The notes below the pieces were generated by a model. That model was not told the origin of the DNA and made no database searches. It was given only the letters and a program-made list of their open reading frames with translations. 64,000 nt of DNA from CAKSQL01 sp045649415 (GTDB lineage Bacteria; Bacillota; Clostridia; UBA1381), in contig JAZRPY010000005.1 of assembly GCA_045649415.1 (NCBI GenBank), forward strand, positions 1 to 64,000. The letters run 5' to 3'. Below are positions 59,652-64,000 of this stretch, piece by piece (position 1 is the first letter of the stretch; the number at the start of each line of letters is the position of its first letter). Position numbers and translations under genes: made by a program.

Positions 59652-61034
59652 GTGATTAAAATAATACCAATTGAGAAAAACAAAAACTATATTTTTGACA
59701 TTGTTGATGTATCCTCAGACGGAAATGGAATTTCCCGATATGATGGATACACTGTTTTTATACCCAACACTGCTCCAGGTGACAGGATTGAAGGGTTAGT
59801 GGTCAAGGTAACACCTCGATATGGATATGCAAAGCTTATCAATATTCTTTCATCCTCCCCTTCAAGATGCGACTCACCCTGCCCTTACTCCATACAATGT
59901 GGTGGTTGCAATTTAATGCACATAAATTATCCTGCTCAGCTTGAAATCAAGAAAAATATAGTAGATAATGCAATTAAAAGAATAGGCAAGCTTGAAAATT
60001 TTAAAACCAAAGAAATAATCGGGATGGATGTTCCCTTAAGATATAGAAATAAAATGGTTTTTCCTTGCAGTAAAAACAAAAACGGAGAAATTGTTTTTGG
60101 GTTTTATCGTGAAAGAAGCCATGATGTAATCCCACTTGATGATTGCCTTTTAGGGAGCGATATAAACTTTAATATTTTAAAGGTTATAAAGGAATATATG
60201 ACCAAAAACAATATAACCCCATATAATGAGGCAGAGCATACAGGCAAAATTCGTCGTGTCTTTATAAGAAAATCCTACCACACCAACGAAATTATGGTTG
60301 TAATATCTGCAAATTGCGACAATTTACCACAAAAGGACGAGCTATGCAATGATATTTTATCGGTCAGTAAAAATATAAAAAGCATAATTTTAAATATAAA
60401 TAAATCGAAAAATAATCTTGTTCTATCTGATAAAAATGTGGTGCTTTTCGGCAATGCCACAATTCAGGACTATTTGTGTGGCTTAAAGTATGAAATATCA
60501 CCCAATAGCTTTTTCCAGGTAAACCCTGTGCAGACAGAAAAGCTCTATAAAAAAGCTCTTGAATTTGCAGATATTTCAAAGGACGACACCGTTATGGATA
60601 TATATTGTGGCATCGGCACAATTTCCTTAGCTGCTGCAAAATCTGCAAAGAATGTGATTGGTGTCGAAATAGTGCCTGAGGCAATTGAGAACGCAAAGAA
60701 AAATGCAAAGGACAACAAAATTTCAAACGCAAAATTCTATCAGGCAGACGCAAAAACCATTGTACCAAAACTGATTAAAGATGGCATAACACCGAGTATT
60801 GTCATTTTAGACCCACCAAGAAAGGGATGCGATAATGATACTCTTCAGGCAATAGTTGAAGCAAAGCCAAAAAAAGTGGTTTATGTGTCCTGCAACCCGT
60901 CCACTCTTGCAAGGGATATAAAATTTCTATGCGATAATGACTACTCACTAATCGACGCCTCAGCTGTGGATATGTTCCCTAACACAACCCATGTGGAGTG
61001 CGTCGTGCGACTATCTCGCAACAAATTACTATAG
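59652..61034 (+). CDS. rlmD: 23S rRNA (uracil-C5)-methyltransferase RlmD/RumA type
   Basis: TrmA-family enzyme, 460 aa. N-terminal TRAM domain (about 10-65), Cys cluster CDSPCPYSIQCGGC (about 73-86) for a [4Fe-4S] centre, Rossmann motif MDIYCGIGTISLAAAKSA (near 315), DPPRKGCDN, and the nucleophile Cys in VYVSCNPSTLARD. The assigned GTG start at 59652 overlaps its AGAAGG site; see the finding on its start codon. RlmD, RlmCD or a tRNA-directed member cannot be separated by eye. Confidence 0.9.
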   Translation: MIKIIPIEKNKNYIFDIVDVSSDGNGISRYDGYTVFIPNTAPGDRIEGLVVKVTPRYGYAKLINILSSSPSRCDSPCPYSIQCGGCNLMHINYPAQLEIKKNIVDNAIKRIGKLENFKTKEIIGMDVPLRYRNKMVFPCSKNKNGEIVFGFYRERSHDVIPLDDCLLGSDINFNILKVIKEYMTKNNITPYNEAEHTGKIRRVFIRKSYHTNEIMVVISANCDNLPQKDELCNDILSVSKNIKSIILNINKSKNNLVLSDKNVVLFGNATIQDYLCGLKYEISPNSFFQVNPVQTEKLYKKALEFADISKDDTVMDIYCGIGTISLAAAKSAKNVIGVEIVPEAIENAKKNAKDNKISNAKFYQADAKTIVPKLIKDGITPSIVILDPPRKGCDNDTLQAIVEAKPKKVVYVSCNPSTLARDIKFLCDNDYSLIDASAVDMFPNTTHVECVVRLSRNKLL

Positions 61035-61078
61035 ATACTGCTAACAACTCAATCAAACGATTAAAGGAGGAATAACAA

Positions 61079-61954
61079 ATGACAAAGGAAATTTCAAAGA
61101 AAGCATTATCAATTATATTGAAAATGCAACAAAATGAGCTTACCGAGAGTTTTATTTATGAAAAAATCTCACGCTTTGTAAAGGGCGAAAAAAACAAAAA
61201 GATTTTAATGAGGCTATCCCAGGAGGAAAAAGCTCACTACGAAATATGGAAAAGCTACACCGATGTCGAAATGAAGCCAAACAAATTAAAGATATTTAAG
61301 TTCAGTATGATTGCAAGGATTTTAGGCTTCACCTTTGCAGTAAAGTTAATGGAAAATGGTGAGGAAAACGCTCAGAGTGAGTATAGTCTTTTAGCATCCG
61401 AGATCGAGGAAAGTATTGAAATAAGAGAGCAGGAGGAAGAGCACGAGGCTGCACTTCTTGAAATGCTTGACGAGGAAAGACTACAATATGTAGGCAGTAT
61501 GGTGCTTGGAATGAATGATGCATTAGTTGAACTAACTGGCTCCCTTGCAGGCTTCACCTTTGCATTGCAAAACACAAGGCTCATTGCATTATCAGGCTTA
61601 ATTATTGGCATATCTGCAACTTTCTCCATGGCATCAAGTGAATTTTTGGCAGCACGAAGTGAAGGAAGAAGCGATGCAATGAAATCCTGCACCTACACAG
61701 GTATTGCATACTTAATCACAGTTGTGCTTTTGATTGCACCATACTTATTATTGGAAAGCTACATACTATCTCTGTTCGTGATGCTTGGAATTGTTATTTT
61801 AATTATCGCAGGCTTTACATACTACATATCTGTGGCACAAGGCTTGAAATTCCGTCCGAGATTTCTTGAAATGACTGCAATAAGCGTATCCGTTGCAGTT
61901 CTATCCTTCATTGTGGGCATACTTGCAAAGAAGTTTTTAGGTGTTGAATTATAA
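61079..61954 (+). CDS. Ferritin-like domain fused to a VIT1/CCC1 metal transporter
   Basis: 291 aa. Residues about 5-135 are a ferritin/rubrerythrin-like four-helix domain with ExxH metal motifs (EEKAHYEIW near 50; EEEHEAALLEML near 120). Residues about 140-291 are a VIT1-type transporter with five helices and MVLGMNDALVELTGSLAGF. This is the MbfA plan: the ferritin part senses or oxidises Fe2+ that the membrane part exports. GGAGGA precedes the ATG. In a tandem with a flavodoxin gene. Confidence 0.88.
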   Translation: MTKEISKKALSIILKMQQNELTESFIYEKISRFVKGEKNKKILMRLSQEEKAHYEIWKSYTDVEMKPNKLKIFKFSMIARILGFTFAVKLMENGEENAQSEYSLLASEIEESIEIREQEEEHEAALLEMLDEERLQYVGSMVLGMNDALVELTGSLAGFTFALQNTRLIALSGLIIGISATFSMASSEFLAARSEGRSDAMKSCTYTGIAYLITVVLLIAPYLLLESYILSLFVMLGIVILIIAGFTYYISVAQGLKFRPRFLEMTAISVSVAVLSFIVGILAKKFLGVEL

Positions 61955-62013
61955 TCATAAAATTTTAAGATAAAGCATATTATATTTAAAACACAAAAAA
62001 GGAGATTTTATGC

Positions 62014-62541
62014 TTGAATACAGTTGTAATTTATAAATCAAAATATGGAGCAACAAGAAATTATGCAGAATGGATTAGTGAGGAATTGAACTGCGATATC
62101 TTTGATTCTAAAGATGTGAAAATTCAAGAATTATTGGGCTATGACAATATAATCTATGGTGGTGGCTTATATGCCGAGGTTATCAACGGAGTCAGCCTGA
62201 TTACTAAAAATCTGTCACTTTTAAAGGACAAAAAAATCGTTGTTTTCTCTGTTGGCATTACCCCTTTGGACTACAGAGATTACTACGACGGACTTGTGGT
62301 TGAAAAGAATTTTAAAAGTGGGTTACCTAAAAATGTGAAAATGTTTTCTTTTATTGGAAAAATGCTCGACTCAGAGCTATCCCTTCCCCACAGAGCAGCA
62401 ATCAAGACCTTAAAAAAAATTATGAAGGCAAAGGAAAATCCAACGGAAATGGAAAAGCTTTTAATAAAGCTTTGTGACTTTAACGGTGACGGATGCGACA
62501 AGTCTAAAATTATTGATTTGGTTGATTATATAAAAGAATAA
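62014..62541 (+). CDS. Flavodoxin-domain protein (HemG-like)
   Basis: 175 aa starting at TTG (62014) behind AAAAAGGAG. Flavodoxin fold: FMN phosphate loop VIYKSKYGATRNYAEWI (residues 4-20) and YDNIIYGGGLYAEVI (near 43-57). Similar proteins reduce or oxidise protoporphyrinogen (HemG) or serve as general electron carriers. A short out-of-frame ATG ORF overlaps the start. About 60 bp downstream of the ferritin/VIT gene. Confidence 0.82.
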   Translation: MNTVVIYKSKYGATRNYAEWISEELNCDIFDSKDVKIQELLGYDNIIYGGGLYAEVINGVSLITKNLSLLKDKKIVVFSVGITPLDYRDYYDGLVVEKNFKSGLPKNVKMFSFIGKMLDSELSLPHRAAIKTLKKIMKAKENPTEMEKLLIKLCDFNGDGCDKSKIIDLVDYIKE

Positions 62542-62543
62542 CT

Positions 62544-62585
62544 AAAAAGCCTGATACTAAAAACTTTTAGTATCAGGCTTTTTTT
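62544..62585. terminator. Bidirectional terminator between the flavodoxin and PqqD genes
   Basis: AAAAAGCCTGATACTAAAA / TTTTAGTATCAGGCTTTTT stem with T runs on both strands. Confidence 0.85.
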
Positions 62586-62597
62586 AATATCTGAGCT

Positions 62598-62933
62598 TTA
62601 ATTCCATTGGATAAAGCCATATGAATCAAGAATCATAAAATATTGGCTAAGTCTTTCATATAAGGGGTGAGCCTTTTCACCAAATTTTTCCTCAACCTCT
62701 TGTCCAATGGAAGAAATATTCTTTTCCCCATCTATTACAAGCCACACAAAGCTTCCAAATTCATCAAGATGTATATAGCTTATTTTCGGCTTTTTAATAA
62801 GAATTTGCATAAGCCTATTCATTATGCCCTTATTCTCGATTTCAAGAGTGACGAGTCCGTCCTTTTCCGACCAACCAAGCTCCCTCTTTTTTAGTGGCAC
62901 CTTATCCAGATAATTTTCTTGTCCTTTTTTCAT
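62598..62933 (-). CDS. PqqD-family protein (RiPP-recognition-like fold)
   Basis: 111 aa. PqqD-type winged helix domain: LDEFGSFVWLVIDGEKNISSIGQEVEEKFG (split at about 57-85) is typical of the family, which presents peptide substrates to radical SAM maturases. No radical SAM or precursor peptide is visible next to it. Its ATG lies one base after the OPT transporter stop, so the two are co-transcribed. Confidence 0.82.
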   Translation of the reverse strand: MKKGQENYLDKVPLKKRELGWSEKDGLVTLEIENKGIMNRLMQILIKKPKISYIHLDEFGSFVWLVIDGEKNISSIGQEVEEKFGEKAHPLYERLSQYFMILDSYGFIQWN

Positions 62934-62934
62934 A

Positions 62935-64000
62935 TTACTTTCTCTTCTTCCACAGTGAGAACTTTAATAGTGTAAGGATAATTATCGCGAATAAAACAAG
63001 TCCTCCCACATTTGAAACAACTGCAGGGATGTTAAATCTTGCTGATAAATTCAATGCCTTATCTATGCCTATAACTGCGAACAATGCAAGCAGAATACCA
63101 ACAAGGCCTTCTCCTGCAATCATTCCTGAGCAGAACAAAATTCCATCGTTTACTATAGCTTCCTTTTCTTCCTTTTCCCTCTTTAATTTATCAAGGGCAA
63201 GTCTTATGAGTCCACCAACCATAATACAAGCATTCAATTGAACAGGCAGATATACGCCAATTGCAAAAGGTAGCACAGGAATACCCACAACCTCAATAAC
63301 AATTGCAATAAATACGCCTATGAATACCAATCCCCAAGGCAGATTTCCGTCCATAACACCCTCAATAATAAGCTTCATAAGGGTTGCCTGTGGAGCTGCA
63401 AGCTCGTCTGTGCCAAAGCCCCATGCCTTATCCAATAAATACAAGGTTCCACCAATTGCCAAAGCTGCTGCAACTACACCGATAATCTCACCAATTTGTT
63501 GCTTTTTAGGAGTTGCACCAAGTAAATATCCTGTTTTTAAGTCTTGAGATGTGTCACCTGCAATAGCCGATACAATACAAATTACCGAGCCAATTGCGAT
63601 TGCACTGCACATTCCACCAATTCCTGTTGCACCTGTCAACTTTAGAATTAAAGTAGCAATAAGTAAGGTTGCAATTGCCATCCCTGAAACAGGGTTGTTA
63701 CTGCTTCCCACAAGACCAACCATTCTCGATGAAACTGTGGCAAAGAAAAAGCCAAACACAACAATGATTGTAGCACCGATTAAGTTAACAGGGATAGCAG
63801 GAATTAACCATACCAAAATTGTTAAAACAATGATTGAAATCAAAACGAACTTCATATTCAAATCTCTTGATGTTCTGTCGTTTGACTTTTCTCCCATTGC
63901 TGAAACACTTTTAATTGCACCACCAAAGGTTTTCACAATAAGTGGCAAGGATTTTATTAAACTGATAATACCACCTGCAGCTAAAGCACCTGCACCGATA
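62935..64000 (-). CDS. OPT-family oligopeptide transporter, C-terminal part (gene continues beyond the window)
   Basis: At least 355 codons, open to the window edge at 64000; the first ATG inside (63948) is not the true start. Many transmembrane segments with AGDTSQDLKTGYLLGATPKKQQIGEIIG (about middle), an OPT signature, and GAFVGLL-like ends. OPT proteins carry peptides or metal-chelate complexes with proton symport. It is the upstream partner of the PqqD-like gene. Confidence 0.88.
   Translation of the reverse strand, partial: IGAGALAAGGIISLIKSLPLIVKTFGGAIKSVSAMGEKSNDRTSRDLNMKFVLISIIVLTILVWLIPAIPVNLIGATIIVVFGFFFATVSSRMVGLVGSSNNPVSGMAIATLLIATLILKLTGATGIGGMCSAIAIGSVICIVSAIAGDTSQDLKTGYLLGATPKKQQIGEIIGVVAAALAIGGTLYLLDKAWGFGTDELAAPQATLMKLIIEGVMDGNLPWGLVFIGVFIAIVIEVVGIPVLPFAIGVYLPVQLNACIMVGGLIRLALDKLKREKEEKEAIVNDGILFCSGMIAGEGLVGILLALFAVIGIDKALNLSARFNIPAVVSNVGGLVLFAIIILTLLKFSLWKKRK

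Noticed and set aside
1..64000. rRNA and tRNA genes
   Set aside because: No rRNA-like segments or cloverleaf with a CCA end were recognised by eye; a tRNAscan run would settle this.

Overview
The window reads as one contiguous stretch of chromosome from a low-GC, anaerobic, endospore-forming member of the Clostridia (Firmicutes/Bacillota). The evidence is direct. There is a forespore sigma operon (spoIIAA-spoIIAB-sigF), a yabP-yabQ-divIC cluster, a SpoVB-like flippase, a 23-residue SpoVM-like peptide, a GerMN protein, class III (oxygen-sensitive) ribonucleotide reductase, Na+-pump decarboxylase genes and strong AT-rich promoters of the TTGACA-N17-TATAAT type. A finer placement (for example a gut Lachnospiraceae relative) is inference. 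No rRNA, tRNA, CRISPR array or prophage was seen.

Layout. 1-2000: NifU-like scaffold plus GGGtGRT protein. 2000-4000: tsf and rpsB. 4000-7300: sugar 1-kinase, nucleotidyltransferase and a lone PTS EIIC. 7300-8700: scar region with a truncated metal-gene start, an IS30 transposase remnant and 20-bp-period repeats. 8700-11800: DMT exporter, metallophosphoesterase, small membrane protein, a decayed amidohydrolase and an intact-looking T-box leader with no living target. 11800-18700: dacF, lysA, tig-clpP-clpX and a phosphoesterase. 18800-22700: spoIIA operon, a TSCPD protein, a GerMN protein and galM. 22700-31700: threonine operon (ACT protein, hom, thrB, lysC) with rlmB, then recD2, an Orn/Lys/Arg decarboxylase and ybaK. 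31700-34000: FMN riboswitch with ribU, and a yybP-ykoY-type riboswitch with oadB and a tiny membrane subunit. 34000-39900: manA, the yab/divIC sporulation and division cluster, HU, mazG and spoVB. 39900-45100: PHP phosphatase, ireB, orphan eutP-eutS, serCA and hpf. 45100-50300: a very large double glycosyltransferase, fumarase alpha without beta, and a tyrosine recombinase. 50300-53700: nrdDG with NrdR-type boxes, a Cys-rich peptide and spoVM. 53700-64000: CDF transporter, RNase H, mgtE with an unusual leader, PBP1A, rlmD, a ferritin-like/VIT transporter, a flavodoxin, PqqD and a truncated OPT transporter.

Most of the window is conserved housekeeping and sporulation DNA. The signals most worth a second look are regulatory: a Mn2+-type riboswitch in front of a sodium pump, an orphan T-box, paired NrdR-like boxes 134 bp apart, and a leader ORF followed by a Shine-Dalgarno-sequestering hairpin before mgtE. 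The 7.3-8.7 kb and 10.9-11.3 kb regions show recent gene decay. Identifications rest on reading the translated sequences and recalling families; no database search was run.
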